The notes: generated by a model not told the origin, from the sequence alone. A stretch of 64,000 bases of DNA from Lentisphaerota bacterium (GCA_018676675.1 JABHEG010000217.1:119685-183684), one strand, 5' to 3'; numbered from the stretch's first letter, positions 15,162-25,122 are shown. Translations and numbers: made by a program.

Positions 15162-18100
15162 TCAGTACCGCCCAAGAAGATTGACGGCCCTGACTGTCCG
15201 TGTGCGCTCCTCCCCTTCGTCAGAGAGCGTCCCCTTTTGCCAGAGCTTTGCCCGATAGAGGAATTCGCCTCCTGAGGGCAGGCAAGGCAACGGGGCGGTC
15301 GAACTGCTCTGCGAGAATCCTGCCCGGACTGGGCTTGGCGTGGTGTCGCCCGGTTCGTGACAGCCGACACAGCTTCGGGCTTCCCCCGGTCTCGAGTACA
15401 TCCAGATCAACTGATTCCCCAGCACGCGACGGTCGCTGTCCAGTACCTGGCAGTGGAACAGGCGATCAGCCGGCACGGTTACGTTGAACGACCCGTCCGC
15501 TGCCAGCGGCACCGTGCCCAACACGCGGCCCAGTGTGCCCGTGTGGTTCTTCCACGCTTCCCGTGTGCGGTTGGTATGCGTATGGTGCCGTGCCACCGGA
15601 GGAATCCCTTCGACAATGCGCAGCAGTTTTCCGCGCTCCCGAACGGCGGGGTGTCGGCTGCGGAACACAGAATCGCACAGCACCGTCGCTGTGCTTTGTG
15701 AGGGGTGAAGGCGGCTGGCGAGAACGGGAGGGGATGCCCGGGCGATGATCGGGCGTGCTTCAAACTCTGCGCTCGTGGGGTCATTGTGGAGCAACGTCAG
15801 TTCCCCCGTGATGGGGTCGCACAGGTAGAGTCCCAAGTCTACGTCTTTCCGGGAGAACACGCGCGTGGTTGCCGCGCAGAGGATGCGGCCATCCGGCAGA
15901 GGGAATGGAGAGGTAACGGCCATGTTCCGCCAACGTGGGATGATGTGTTCTCTGGAGCGGCCCGGCCCGACGACGGTCAATCCCCCGGTGGTCACACAGA
16001 GTGCACGCCCGTCCGGCATAGCTTGAGGCTGCGTCAGACGCAGAACGCGATGGCGGATGCCTGATTCCTGCCACCACTTCTCCCCAGATGCCCGGGTGAT
16101 CCCTTGCCAGAATGCGCGTCGCTCCGGCCCGTACAGGGTCACGTCTCCGGAACCATCCGGGAAGACGGCATGTAGCGTTCGCTCGGTCTTGAGTCTGGAA
16201 TAGAACAGTTCAAGTCGGCCGAACACGATGCGGCCATCGTTCATAAGGGCTGGTTCATCGTCTCGTCCCGTATTGAAGCCGATACAGCGGATGTGGCTGC
16301 CATCGGCTTGCATGACCGCCAGGCCCGTCGCCGGGTAGCCGTGGTACTCATCCCGCATGCCGATACGCGACGTGGAGAACACGATGCGCCCATCAGGGAG
16401 GTACGCGGGCTGCACATCGTGGTACGGGCCTTCTGTGAGCTGCTTCAGGCCGCTTCCGTCGGCTCGGATCTCGAACAGATGCCACCACGGGGCGTCGTCT
16501 CCGCCCCTCCGGGCAAAGACGATGTGCTGTCCGTCCCACGAGACTTCGCAGTCGGCGATCCAGCCATCCTGAGCGTCCAGCAGAAGCCGCGTCTCAGGCA
16601 GCGTGCTGTCCGTCGCCAGGCTCCACAGCGAACGTCCCAGTCGGTAGGTCGGGCCTGAGTCCGTGGTGGAGTAGGTCTGTCTCCAGATGTCGATGCTGAA
16701 GTCATTGGGCATTTGGTTCGGCCCCCGGATGAAGACGTAGCGGTTCACTGGCGAAGATGGGGGCTCTTCGGCCGGGGCGATGGGCGTAGGCGTGTGTGGA
16801 CGGGGCTGAGGCCAGCCTAGTCCGTGGGCTTTGAGGCGCTCCCGGGCGAGCAACCGGATGCTGTGAAACGCGTGGTCCCCGGCGGCTTCACGCAAGGCAG
16901 TTACGGCTTGCGTGCCGCCGATGGCAGCCAGCCCCTCAGCCGCTGCTGTCTGGACTTCCAGAACGTTGCCGTCGTGGGTGAGCAACTGTCGCAGGAGGGG
17001 AACGTCATCGGGGGTGCCAAGGACGCCGAGGGCGCGTGCGAATGCCTCTCGCCAACGGGGCGACGGGGCGTTGTACTCATCCTGGCCACGGTGTTGCCTG
17101 GTCCGGAAGAAGAAGCGCCCGTTGTACCCGTACTTGGCTTCCGGCTTGGAGTTGGCAAGCAGCGCAGCAAGATCAGTGCGGGCGTCGTGGGCACGGCTGA
17201 ACATGAGGGCCTTTGCTGCGTTGATTCGGACCCAGCCGTTTGTGTGTTTCAGAAGCTGTCGCAGCTGAGGCACGAATTCACCGGGCGAGATCAGCGCGCA
17301 CAGCCAGGTGGCCCCGTAGGGGGCATCTCCGGGGGCTGCCGCAGCCAGTCCTCTGTATGTCTTGAATGTGTTGGCGTCGACAAGGCCATGGGCCCCAACG
17401 TTTGCCCCGAACGTTTCAAGAGCGGCGGATATCGCGGCCTTGCGGTGTCCGCAGACGTCGAGAAGATGGGAGGTGACCCGGTGTCCTGCTTCTGGTTCAT
17501 AGAGCATCATCCCGTCGAAGTCACCCGGCAGGTTGGCGAGGAGCAAGGGCGCGATCTCCGCCATCTGATTGATGTCCCGCTCGGTTGGCTGTACAAGCCG
17601 GCTGAGGGCCGCCGCGATCGCAAAGGGCGTCTCGTACATGCGGTCGACCGACTCGAAGCGGGGGATGTCGTCGGCAGGGATGAGTTTGGGGGGCTTGCGG
17701 GAAAGAGGCCTGGCGCAAGCCGGGTAAGCGGCCAGCAAAGGAGGAATGGCGGCAACGTCTCCGAGTTCTCCCAGAGCATCGGCGGCGTACCGGGCGAACT
17801 GCGGGCGCTGCAGGAACCGGCACAAGGTCTCCCGGGCAATCGGGCCGCCGATCCGGCCCAAAGCCCGGAGCCCAATCTGGACGAACTCCCTCCCGCGGCC
17901 TTCGGGGAGTGTCCGGGACCGGTAAGGCTCAAGTCCGTTGGCAAGCACATCCGCTGCATCTCCGACCCCCAACACCCCGAGGATTCTCGCAGCCCTTATC
18001 CGGGTTTCGAGTGCACTTTCTCTCGGAGCGCTGGCATAGATCTCTATCGTCCGGAAGGTGGTTGGGTAGGTTGGTGTCAGTGCAGCGTGGGACGTAACCC

Positions 18101-18950
18101 GGACGTACCGGGTCGCCCGTGACGGGAACACCACGGTCAGGGCAAGGGGAGATGTCTTGCGTTCGCGCAGGACCGACTCGAACGCGGCACCATCGCTGCT
18201 GACAGACACGTCGTAGTCCGTCATGCAGAAGCGCTTGACGTACTGCTCAACATAGACACAGCCCACGTCGCGGATGCGTCCCAGATCCACAGTGACGTGT
18301 TGCGGGAAGGGCACGTTCTTGGTCTGCCAGAAATGCCCATCGTCGGGGTCAGTCAACGCTGACACGGGGCCTTTGTAGGTGCTTGAGGCCGACACGGGGC
18401 AGTTCATGGCCAGATTGCCTGGCGAGGCTCCTGCCAGGGCTTCCACGCACTCGGTGAGACCATTCTCGCTTGAGAGGTCCAGCCAGCGCTCGCGCCATGC
18501 GGCCGCCTGGCTTGTTCGTGTGTTCTCGTCGGCCAGCCCGTCGAATGGCAGGTCTTTGCCGAGGAGATTGGCCAACGCAACGGCTGCCGATTGCCGAACC
18601 GACCAGTCGCGGTCAGTCAAAGCAGTCAGTAACGCCGGCACGTGATCTCTCCGGCCGCACCACGCCAGTGACAGGGCCGAGTTGCGCCGCACATTCGTAT
18701 CGGCATCTTCAAGTGCTTTGGTCAGTCCGTCCGCTGCCTCGGCGGCGCGCAGGAAACCCAGGGCTTCGGCCGCTCCAGCTCGAGTTCTTGCGTCTTCACT
18801 GCGGAGTTCGCGGACAAGGCGGGTCACGTCGGCTGAGTAAGGGGACACGTGCGTGGTTGGGGCCGCGAACACGGTCGGGAGCGCGGCGAGGAAGAGCAAT
18901 GTCGCGCCGACCAGGGGTGCAGAACTGCGGTGGTCGCACCGCTGCGGCAT
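15162..18950 (-). CDS. Giant secreted HEAT / F5-8C / propeller protein with CXXCH motif (HzsA-like C-terminus)
   Basis: 1262 aa with a signal peptide (LVGATLLFLAALPTVFAAP). Order: HEAT/PBS-type repeats (about 40-170, e.g. DADTNVRRNSALSLAWCG), an F5/8-type C (discoidin) carbohydrate-binding domain (about 180-310, HVTVDLGRIRDVGCVYVEQY) and a second HEAT array (about 315-740). A TolB-like propeller follows (IVFARRGGDDAPWWHLFEIR; GRIVFSTSRIGMRDEYHG). The final part resembles the middle domain of hydrazine-synthase alpha-like proteins, with one haem-c motif CVGCHE near residue 1194. Such proteins are widespread in PVC bacteria; their function is unproven, and hydrazine synthesis should not be assumed. 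It lies 29 bases downstream of the lyase gene, so the two are probably co-transcribed. Confidence 0.8.
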   Translation of the reverse strand: MPQRCDHRSSAPLVGATLLFLAALPTVFAAPTTHVSPYSADVTRLVRELRSEDARTRAGAAEALGFLRAAEAADGLTKALEDADTNVRRNSALSLAWCGRRDHVPALLTALTDRDWSVRQSAAVALANLLGKDLPFDGLADENTRTSQAAAWRERWLDLSSENGLTECVEALAGASPGNLAMNCPVSASSTYKGPVSALTDPDDGHFWQTKNVPFPQHVTVDLGRIRDVGCVYVEQYVKRFCMTDYDVSVSSDGAAFESVLRERKTSPLALTVVFPSRATRYVRVTSHAALTPTYPTTFRTIEIYASAPRESALETRIRAARILGVLGVGDAADVLANGLEPYRSRTLPEGRGREFVQIGLRALGRIGGPIARETLCRFLQRPQFARYAADALGELGDVAAIPPLLAAYPACARPLSRKPPKLIPADDIPRFESVDRMYETPFAIAAALSRLVQPTERDINQMAEIAPLLLANLPGDFDGMMLYEPEAGHRVTSHLLDVCGHRKAAISAALETFGANVGAHGLVDANTFKTYRGLAAAAPGDAPYGATWLCALISPGEFVPQLRQLLKHTNGWVRINAAKALMFSRAHDARTDLAALLANSKPEAKYGYNGRFFFRTRQHRGQDEYNAPSPRWREAFARALGVLGTPDDVPLLRQLLTHDGNVLEVQTAAAEGLAAIGGTQAVTALREAAGDHAFHSIRLLARERLKAHGLGWPQPRPHTPTPIAPAEEPPSSPVNRYVFIRGPNQMPNDFSIDIWRQTYSTTDSGPTYRLGRSLWSLATDSTLPETRLLLDAQDGWIADCEVSWDGQHIVFARRGGDDAPWWHLFEIRADGSGLKQLTEGPYHDVQPAYLPDGRIVFSTSRIGMRDEYHGYPATGLAVMQADGSHIRCIGFNTGRDDEPALMNDGRIVFGRLELFYSRLKTERTLHAVFPDGSGDVTLYGPERRAFWQGITRASGEKWWQESGIRHRVLRLTQPQAMPDGRALCVTTGGLTVVGPGRSREHIIPRWRNMAVTSPFPLPDGRILCAATTRVFSRKDVDLGLYLCDPITGELTLLHNDPTSAEFEARPIIARASPPVLASRLHPSQSTATVLCDSVFRSRHPAVRERGKLLRIVEGIPPVARHHTHTNRTREAWKNHTGTLGRVLGTVPLAADGSFNVTVPADRLFHCQVLDSDRRVLGNQLIWMYSRPGEARSCVGCHEPGDTTPSPVRAGFSQSSSTAPLPCLPSGGEFLYRAKLWQKGTLSDEGEERTRTVRAVNLLGRY

Positions 18951-18979
18951 GGGATGGCTCCTTAGTTCACCCGTGCTGG

Positions 18980-21900
18980 CTATTCCTGCAGACGGTCCCT
19001 GAGGTAGTCAGCGAAATCGGGATGGTCGTACTCATCCTGCCAACTGCCTTTGGGCAGCCTTGGAGAACTGGTCACAGGACGTTCTTCCAGTTGTCGCATC
19101 TGTGCCTCGATCGCTGCGTTAAGGGATGGCTCCCGGTCGATGGCGCCGAGAACATAGAGCGCATCGCTGGCCCAGAAGAGTCCGCCGGACACATTGCCTC
19201 GGAGGAAGGACGTATCACCGGTCCAGTGAGCGCGGTTCGCGGTCACTTGCTTGAAGGCGTACTGCCAGGCAGGGCCGGCGTAGCAATCGCTGAGGGCTTG
19301 TCGGTAGGGAGTTGGATCGCTCGCGTGTCGGGCGGCGAACGCGACCGCTTTTCGGCACATGCCCCCGACGGCCTTCTGCCCAGCGGCCATGGCGTGATCA
19401 GCCGTCGCGATGATCGCGGTGCGGACAACAGGATCCTGCGTCAGGTAGTAGTATTCCAGGACGGCGTGCATGGCCCCGAATGTGTGGAAGAACATACTTG
19501 CTCCGCTGACGTCCCGGGGCTCGCCTTGGCGCCTGGCCTCCGGGAAGCTCACATCCGTGCTGATGGCGATCCCTTCCGGTGGGCATAGCGCGTGCATGTA
19601 GTCACGCATCACCCGGCCGATTTCCGGGTCCCCTGTGATTTCCCAGTTGGTCAGCAGGCCGTATGTGCGGCCACTGTGGCTGGCGTGGATGGCACAGTTT
19701 CCTTTGAGGTAGTACCCGTCGGTGAGCGTCTGGTTCCACTCGCGCGTTCGGTGTTCCCCCGTGAGGAGATAGTGGAAGCGCTGTTCGGTAAAGGTGGTCT
19801 GCCGTTCTTCATGGTTGCCGTCGCTCCAGTGTTGGACACCATGGCGCGTGCCGCGCCCGAACCACTTTCCTGCATGTCGTGCGTCGACGTCACGTGAGTG
19901 TCGGGCGTTGGCTTCGATAAACGCGAACAGGTCTCGTCTCCCGGAACGCAGGTACATCTGTGCCATGAAGTGGTTGATGAGTCCTTCGGTGTTACTCCAG
20001 CCCCAGCGGCCATTGTCGTAGGCCCAATCATTCTGTGTGCTGTAGTCGAAGACGGCGGGGTATTCACCCCCCGGTTTGACGGCTCCCCGGGCATCCTTCG
20101 GGAGGGCCAGGATGCGGCGCAGGACATCTGGAGTGAAAATACGGCCATAGCCGCTGCGGTAGTGGTGTTGTACATCTCCGAAATCCCAGAAGCCGTACCA
20201 TCCCCAGGCCCGTTGGTGGAAGAGCCACCAATCGGCCAGGTTACGCAGATTGGCTTCGAGTCGTCCGTAGCTTTCATGCCCACTGGGCATCAGCGGCATG
20301 GTGACCCCGATCTCCGCACAGGTGTCCCAGTCCGTGTAGACCAGTGGGCGGCTCTGGAAGTCGGCTGCCACGGCGTCGAGTGTCGCCGGTGGAACGGCTG
20401 GGTGGAAGACGAGGATCGTTTCGTGGGTCCGCGTGACACCTTTGAAGGGGTCGTTCTTGTAGTAGTCGTCCAGGACCCAGCGGGCGTCCCAGGGAGTCGA
20501 TTCTCCCTGAGCCTGGTGCGGGTAGTTGCTGTAACGACGGCAGTCCATAACGGGGTGGGTACTCGGCCAGTAAGCCACGGTCAGGTCGCCGCTGTCGTTG
20601 TCGTAACGCAGTTCCTTCGGGGCTTCCTGCCACATGTCCTTTTGGACAACGCAGAGCCCGACTTTTGGGCCGGTGACATCAAGCCAGCCGCGGGAGCGGT
20701 GCCTGGATTCCACTGTCTGCCGCCATGGGGCATCGGCAAGGCGTTGCCAGATTTCGTAGTTGAGATGGCTTGTCTGACGCAGCCCAACCTGCTTGGACGG
20801 CGTGACGGATACCGGCCCGTCTTCGCCTCCCGCCGTAAGGCGTGGGGCCGGAGTGAGGGCCAGCGGGAGCCGCAGGCCCAGCCCTCGGACCATCGCCATT
20901 CGCGGATCGGCATGCAGGAACTCGACGGTGTGGAAGAGGCGGACGAAGGGGCGCCCCGCCCACAGCTCAAACCGCATAATGACGCGGGCCGGTTCCCGGC
21001 AATCGGCCTGTCCCTCAAGCCGCACGACGGCCCGAAGCGGGCCTGCCTCCTCGACCGTCACGGAGGCGATGGTGACCGGCCCCGGGTCCGGCGTCCCTTC
21101 CGGGTGCGTCGTGCCACTCACAATGGAGGCCCCCTCCGGGCGCAGGAAGTCCACGAACGCTTGAGGAGCGCTGCTTTGCCGCAGGATACTCTCACCATGG
21201 GCGACTGCGGCTCGGAGCCAGCGTGTGCCTTGGCCCAAACTGAGCTGCAGCGGGCCGGTATCGATGACGACACCGTCAGCCGTTTTGGCCACAGTCAGGC
21301 GCTGGTTCAAGGGGGCCGCCGTGGCATCTGTGCCGACCAGCAGGCGGCATGGCACGGGCTTGTCGTTTCGCAGCGTAACCTGGAAGTGGATGTCACTGTT
21401 GGATGCCTCCCCGGCCTCCGGAGGGCGCCCCTCCAACGCCGTCGCAGCGGGCAAAGGGAACATGAGAAGCAGCCACTTCACTGAGCCGTCCGGCCAGTAT
21501 GCAATCGGCCGTGCATCGAGTTCGCCCGGCCGCCCGGCCACGACGAGCTTGGCGGCGTGCGGACTCCGCAGGGCACCCCGTGGGATTGGGACGCCGCCTT
21601 GCACAATGGGGGCCAATTCAGGAGGACTTGGCGGGCCATCAAAGAGGTCACCATCGTCTGAGACCGGCTCAAATTGGTTGGGGCCGTCGCTGGGCAGGGA
21701 GGCAACACTCCACACCTCAGCCAGTGTTCCCGTGGGGCGTTCGAACGCTTCCTCGCCGGCAAAGAAGACCCAGTCCACTGTGTGAGCCTTGCCGAATACT
21801 GCTTGTTGGGCGAGCGGCGAGTCGGTGGCTATCGCGGGGCGGGTAGGCGAGTGGATGTAGGCGATGCCTTCGGCCCCCTCAGTTGCTTCGATGTGAAGAC

Positions 21901-23317
21901 ACTTGGGGGCACGTTTCGCGATGTCCCGGTAGGCGAGCAATGCCCCTCCCTCGCGGTCATAGGCACAGATCCATCCCGCTGCATGGCGACCGCGGAACGA
22001 GACCAAGGGCGCTGTGTCATTGCCTTCGGCCCGCCACATCGTGTAGCTGTGGTCGGTTTCCTGGTCGACATAGAATCGGCGCCACCAGTTGTGCCCGGGT
22101 TCTTCCAGGAATCTCACGTGTGTGTGGAACTGGTAGTGATGCCTCACGTCCCAACGCAGGCCTTGGTCGCCTCCTTGGGCTACACGCTTCCGTTCATGAA
22201 GCGAAAGGGGAAGCCGGCATCCGATTGCGCGCAGAAACCGTCCTTTGAACGGGCCCCGAGGGGCCAATTCGAGACGGACTTGCACGTGTCGTTCGCGAGC
22301 AAAGGTGTAGATCAGCGTGGCCGTGATGGCGTCCTGCTCCGGGAAGGTGAGTTCGCCCGTAACGGTCACGACGATCTGTTCCGGAGTTTGCGTTTGGGCG
22401 CAGTTGCTCAGGCGCCACTCCCCCTTCAGGCGCTTTCCCGGCGCGTAGTCTGTGAGGCCGTCGTAGGCATCGCTCTCCAGCACGTCTGCGAACACGGGGG
22501 GAACGTGATTGTTCCGGACGAGAACTTTGTCTCCAACTGAAACCCGACTCAAGCTTCCAGTCGTCGAGTCGATGGTGGCCTTGAGGCTGCCGACCGTGAC
22601 GTCGATTGTCTTCGCTGCCGTCGTTACCGTGGGTTGTGCTCGCATCGTTTCCTCCTGGTGGGTCAGGTAACGCGTTGCGTCACTCGCTTCCGGGGGATGG
22701 GCATAGTCATATATGTGGACTTGGTCCAGGGCGCCGGTGAAGAGATCGTGGCGCTGCGACTTTGCGCCGAGGTAAAGTGTCCTTCCGGGGCCAATTTGCT
22801 CGTCCCAGGCTGCCTGGGCCACCTCTTTCCCGTTCAGATAGAGCATCAGTTTGGGGCGTTCGAAGGTGCAGGTCACTCGGCACCACTGATCCGGTTTGAG
22901 CTTTGGCCCCATGAGATCGATGCGTTTGCCGTTTCCCTTGAGACCGAAGTGGATCTTCCCGTCCGGGGAAATGGCGAGACGGTAGCGTTCGCCGCCTTTG
23001 TCGATTATACACCGGGTCTGTGTGCTGTCACTGATGCGGAACCACGCATCGAGCGTGAGAGCGTCCGTCATGATGAGGTCGCCGGTGGAGCGGACTGCGA
23101 AGGTGGCCTTGCCATCGAACACGGCGGCATGGCCTGTCGGGCTTGCTGCATACGTGAAGCGTGCGCTCGACACTCCGTGGTTGCCATTGCCGGAGTGGTC
23201 TTTCACCAGACGCGGGGTCTGATCCCCGAACGTGTAGACCAGCACGGGCTGGGCCTGGGCCGGACCGGCCAGTGAGACCAGGCCTGCAAGGACGACGGAA
23301 GCACGCATTGGGTTCAT
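18980..23317 (-). CDS. Secreted LamG plus PcRGLX-like (exo-rhamnogalacturonan-lyase-like) fusion
   Basis: 1445 aa, signal peptide ending AQAQ. An N-terminal LamG/concanavalin-like jelly roll (residues about 25-215: DHSGNGNHGV, TLDAWFRISD, RVTCTFERPKLMLYLNGKEV) is followed by a long beta region (about 230-560). The PcRGLX-type domains follow, beginning GGVPIPRGAL and ARPIAYWPDGSVKWLLL, and continue through a helical toroid-like catalytic part (WGWYGFWDFGDVQHHYRSG; NTEGLINHFMAQMYLRSGRR). PcRGLX enzymes (PL26) release unsaturated galacturonyl-rhamnose from rhamnogalacturonan I. Substrate here is inferred from family likeness only. It is the first gene of a two-gene minus-strand unit, with a triple 15-base repeat just upstream of its start. 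Confidence 0.8.
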   Translation of the reverse strand: MNPMRASVVLAGLVSLAGPAQAQPVLVYTFGDQTPRLVKDHSGNGNHGVSSARFTYAASPTGHAAVFDGKATFAVRSTGDLIMTDALTLDAWFRISDSTQTRCIIDKGGERYRLAISPDGKIHFGLKGNGKRIDLMGPKLKPDQWCRVTCTFERPKLMLYLNGKEVAQAAWDEQIGPGRTLYLGAKSQRHDLFTGALDQVHIYDYAHPPEASDATRYLTHQEETMRAQPTVTTAAKTIDVTVGSLKATIDSTTGSLSRVSVGDKVLVRNNHVPPVFADVLESDAYDGLTDYAPGKRLKGEWRLSNCAQTQTPEQIVVTVTGELTFPEQDAITATLIYTFARERHVQVRLELAPRGPFKGRFLRAIGCRLPLSLHERKRVAQGGDQGLRWDVRHHYQFHTHVRFLEEPGHNWWRRFYVDQETDHSYTMWRAEGNDTAPLVSFRGRHAAGWICAYDREGGALLAYRDIAKRAPKCLHIEATEGAEGIAYIHSPTRPAIATDSPLAQQAVFGKAHTVDWVFFAGEEAFERPTGTLAEVWSVASLPSDGPNQFEPVSDDGDLFDGPPSPPELAPIVQGGVPIPRGALRSPHAAKLVVAGRPGELDARPIAYWPDGSVKWLLLMFPLPAATALEGRPPEAGEASNSDIHFQVTLRNDKPVPCRLLVGTDATAAPLNQRLTVAKTADGVVIDTGPLQLSLGQGTRWLRAAVAHGESILRQSSAPQAFVDFLRPEGASIVSGTTHPEGTPDPGPVTIASVTVEEAGPLRAVVRLEGQADCREPARVIMRFELWAGRPFVRLFHTVEFLHADPRMAMVRGLGLRLPLALTPAPRLTAGGEDGPVSVTPSKQVGLRQTSHLNYEIWQRLADAPWRQTVESRHRSRGWLDVTGPKVGLCVVQKDMWQEAPKELRYDNDSGDLTVAYWPSTHPVMDCRRYSNYPHQAQGESTPWDARWVLDDYYKNDPFKGVTRTHETILVFHPAVPPATLDAVAADFQSRPLVYTDWDTCAEIGVTMPLMPSGHESYGRLEANLRNLADWWLFHQRAWGWYGFWDFGDVQHHYRSGYGRIFTPDVLRRILALPKDARGAVKPGGEYPAVFDYSTQNDWAYDNGRWGWSNTEGLINHFMAQMYLRSGRRDLFAFIEANARHSRDVDARHAGKWFGRGTRHGVQHWSDGNHEERQTTFTEQRFHYLLTGEHRTREWNQTLTDGYYLKGNCAIHASHSGRTYGLLTNWEITGDPEIGRVMRDYMHALCPPEGIAISTDVSFPEARRQGEPRDVSGASMFFHTFGAMHAVLEYYYLTQDPVVRTAIIATADHAMAAGQKAVGGMCRKAVAFAARHASDPTPYRQALSDCYAGPAWQYAFKQVTANRAHWTGDTSFLRGNVSGGLFWASDALYVLGAIDREPSLNAAIEAQMRQLEERPVTSSPRLPKGSWQDEYDHPDFADYLRDRLQE

Positions 23318-23332
23318 GAAGTGGCTCTTTGC

Positions 23333-23377
23333 GGTTCACGGTTCAGCGGTTCACGGTTCAGCGGTTCACGGTTCAGC
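23333..23377. repeat. Three exact tandem copies of a 15-base unit
   Basis: The unit GGTTCACGGTTCAGC is repeated at 23333-23347, 23348-23362 and 23363-23377. It sits 15 bases upstream of the start codon of the minus-strand lyase gene, inside its 5' leader. It could vary in copy number. Confidence 0.9.
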
Positions 23378-23449
23378 GCTCTCTGAGCGATGGCGGACAC
23401 GGCGGTTCGAAGACTGTACAGCGGCGTTGGGCACGAGGAAAGGGGGAAG

Positions 23450-23526
23450 TGGTGGGCCCGGTAGGGCTCGAACCTACGACCGGACGATTATGAGTCGTCT
23501 GCTCTAACCGACTGAGCTACGGGCCC
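23450..23526 (-). tRNA. tRNA with CAU anticodon (elongator Met most likely)
   Basis: Full cloverleaf on the minus strand, 77 nt with encoded CCA. The acceptor stem GGGCCCG pairs with CGGGCCC, the D arm has GCTC/GAGC, the anticodon stem is GACGA/TCGTC around CTCATAA, and the T arm is GTAGG-TTCGAGC-CCTAC. Anticodon CAU is shared by initiator Met, elongator Met and lysidine-modified Ile tRNA. A fully paired 1:72 end argues against the initiator. Elongator Met is favoured; Ile2 cannot be excluded by eye. Confidence 0.93.
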
Positions 23527-23869
23527 GACCTCGTCCGTCTATGTGAACACGTGGTCCTGTTGACGCTATGCTCCAGACGAAGCGGAGAGAGAATATGGTC
23601 TGTCGGGGCTCCTTTTCAAGAGAGGGACCGGGGCAAAGCGTCTGCTTGAGGGTCCGAACTCCGGCTCCAACGGCACGAGGCCATTGGGGGCCGGACAAGC
23701 ATGTCCTGAGCTGTGCCGTGCCCACCGCAGGCAGTCTCCTCTCGTTGCCCAAACGGTTGCGGAGCGAGACCGGTCGCCTATGTTAGGCGGTCAAACAAGA
23801 GTATGCGGGTGCATGCGGCCACCCGTCCGCGGTCAACCCTTGAAGTCAGGAACGTCGGGAGGCAACGAA
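23527..23869. other. Intergenic region between tRNA and DUF4432 gene
   Basis: 343 bases without a credible gene. It must contain the promoter of the minus-strand tRNA and that of the plus-strand DUF4432 gene, but I see no strong -35/-10 pair on either strand and no marked hairpin. Confidence 0.5.
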
Positions 23870-25066
23870 ATGAGCGATAAGAAGACGTGGACGCTGACGA
23901 ATGTCGACGAGAGGACGTGGCTTGACAGTTTTGATCTCTCTTCCGACATCATCGCCCAGGCTTCGCCTTTGCCCTGGACCATCAAGAAGAGGACTCTCCA
24001 TGGGGGCCTCACGGATGGTGTTGATGTCATCGAGGTCGACAACGGCGCGTTCTTTTTCACCGTGGTTCCCACGCGTGGCATGGGGCTTTGGCGAGGGGAG
24101 TACGATGGGTGCAAGCTGGGATGGCGCTCACCGGTGAAGGGGCCGGTGAATCCTGCCTTTGTGAACCAGGTCGACTGTGGTGGGCTGGGGTGGTTGCAGG
24201 GCTTTGATGAGTGGATGTGCCGCTGTGGTCTCGCTTCCTTCGGTCCACCGGTCAAGGACGTGATTGTTGACGATGAGGGCAACTCTTCTGAGGCGGACCT
24301 GACCTTGCATGGACGCATTGCCAACACCCCTGCCAACCGGGTTGAGCTGGAAGTCACGACCGGCAATCCGCCGGTACTCACTGTCGTAGGCGTGGTCGAG
24401 GAAGCGATGCTGTTCTTCCCCCAGTTGCGTCTCACCACACGGATCTCGACCGAGGTGGGGTCGAACCGCATCACCGTCAGTGACGAAATCGTGAATTTGA
24501 AGGACACTCCGGCCGAGTTCGAGATTCTGTATCACTGCAACTTTGGGCCTCCTTTCATGGCCGCCGGTTCGCGTCTGGTCAGCCCAACCCGGCGTGTTGC
24601 GCCACGGGATCCTCTGTCGGGTGAAGGGATGGCAAACGTGTTTGAGTATGGGCCTCCTGTTCCTGGTTTCGTCGAACAGGTCTACTGGCATTCGCTGGCC
24701 TCTGATGCTGATGGCAACAGCCTGATTCTGCTGCGGAACGCCGACGGGGATCGCGGTGCTGTATTGCGGTTCAATGTCAACGAGTTGCCGTGCTTCACCC
24801 AGTGGAAGAACACGGCTGCGATCAGCGAAGGGTACGTCACTGGGCTGGAGCCCGGGACGGCCTTCCCGAACCCGAAGACGTTTGAGCGATCCCGGGGGCG
24901 GATCATCACGCTTGAGCCTGGTGAGCGTTACCACGCGGATGTGACGGTCGAGGTGCACACGACCCCGGACGGCGTCTCCTCAGTAGAAGATGAAGTGACT
25001 GCGTTGCTCGACGGCGTCGACCCGGAGATCTGTCCGGCCCCGCTGCCGGAGTGGTCGGTGGTCTGA
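23870..25066 (+). CDS. DUF4432 family aldose-1-epimerase-like protein
   Basis: 398 aa. Beta-sandwich of the galactose-mutarotase-like fold: FFFTVVPTRGMGLWRGEYDG near the start, ADLTLHGRIAN, FEILYHCNFGPP (family His/Asn site), then QWKNTAAISEGYVTGLEPGT toward the end. The family is thought to act on sugars, but the reaction is not established. The start is set by GGGAGG (23857-23862) 7 bases before ATG 23870. The following MFS transporter begins 56 bases downstream on the same strand, suggesting an uptake-plus-anomer-conversion unit. Confidence 0.85.
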   Translation: MSDKKTWTLTNVDERTWLDSFDLSSDIIAQASPLPWTIKKRTLHGGLTDGVDVIEVDNGAFFFTVVPTRGMGLWRGEYDGCKLGWRSPVKGPVNPAFVNQVDCGGLGWLQGFDEWMCRCGLASFGPPVKDVIVDDEGNSSEADLTLHGRIANTPANRVELEVTTGNPPVLTVVGVVEEAMLFFPQLRLTTRISTEVGSNRITVSDEIVNLKDTPAEFEILYHCNFGPPFMAAGSRLVSPTRRVAPRDPLSGEGMANVFEYGPPVPGFVEQVYWHSLASDADGNSLILLRNADGDRGAVLRFNVNELPCFTQWKNTAAISEGYVTGLEPGTAFPNPKTFERSRGRIITLEPGERYHADVTVEVHTTPDGVSSVEDEVTALLDGVDPEICPAPLPEWSVV

Positions 25067-25122
25067 TCCGGACACAGATGGACTTCCGCCTGATGTCCAG
25101 AGCGTTGCACTAAGGGAATTGA

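Noticed and set aside
15357..15371. CXXCH motif read as evidence of hydrazine synthase and anammox metabolism
   Set aside because: HzsA-like domains occur in many non-anammox PVC proteins; no other hydrazine genes are present in the window.
16824..18122. 432-codon plus-strand frame within the giant HEAT protein gene
   Set aside because: Antisense shadow; the minus-strand reading has clear HEAT and discoidin patterns.
19898..21484. 528-codon plus-strand frame within the lyase-like gene
   Set aside because: Antisense shadow of a coherent 1445-aa protein.
23333..23377. Triple 15-base repeat considered as a CRISPR array or iterons
   Set aside because: The copies are directly adjacent with no spacers, and there are no cas or rep genes nearby.
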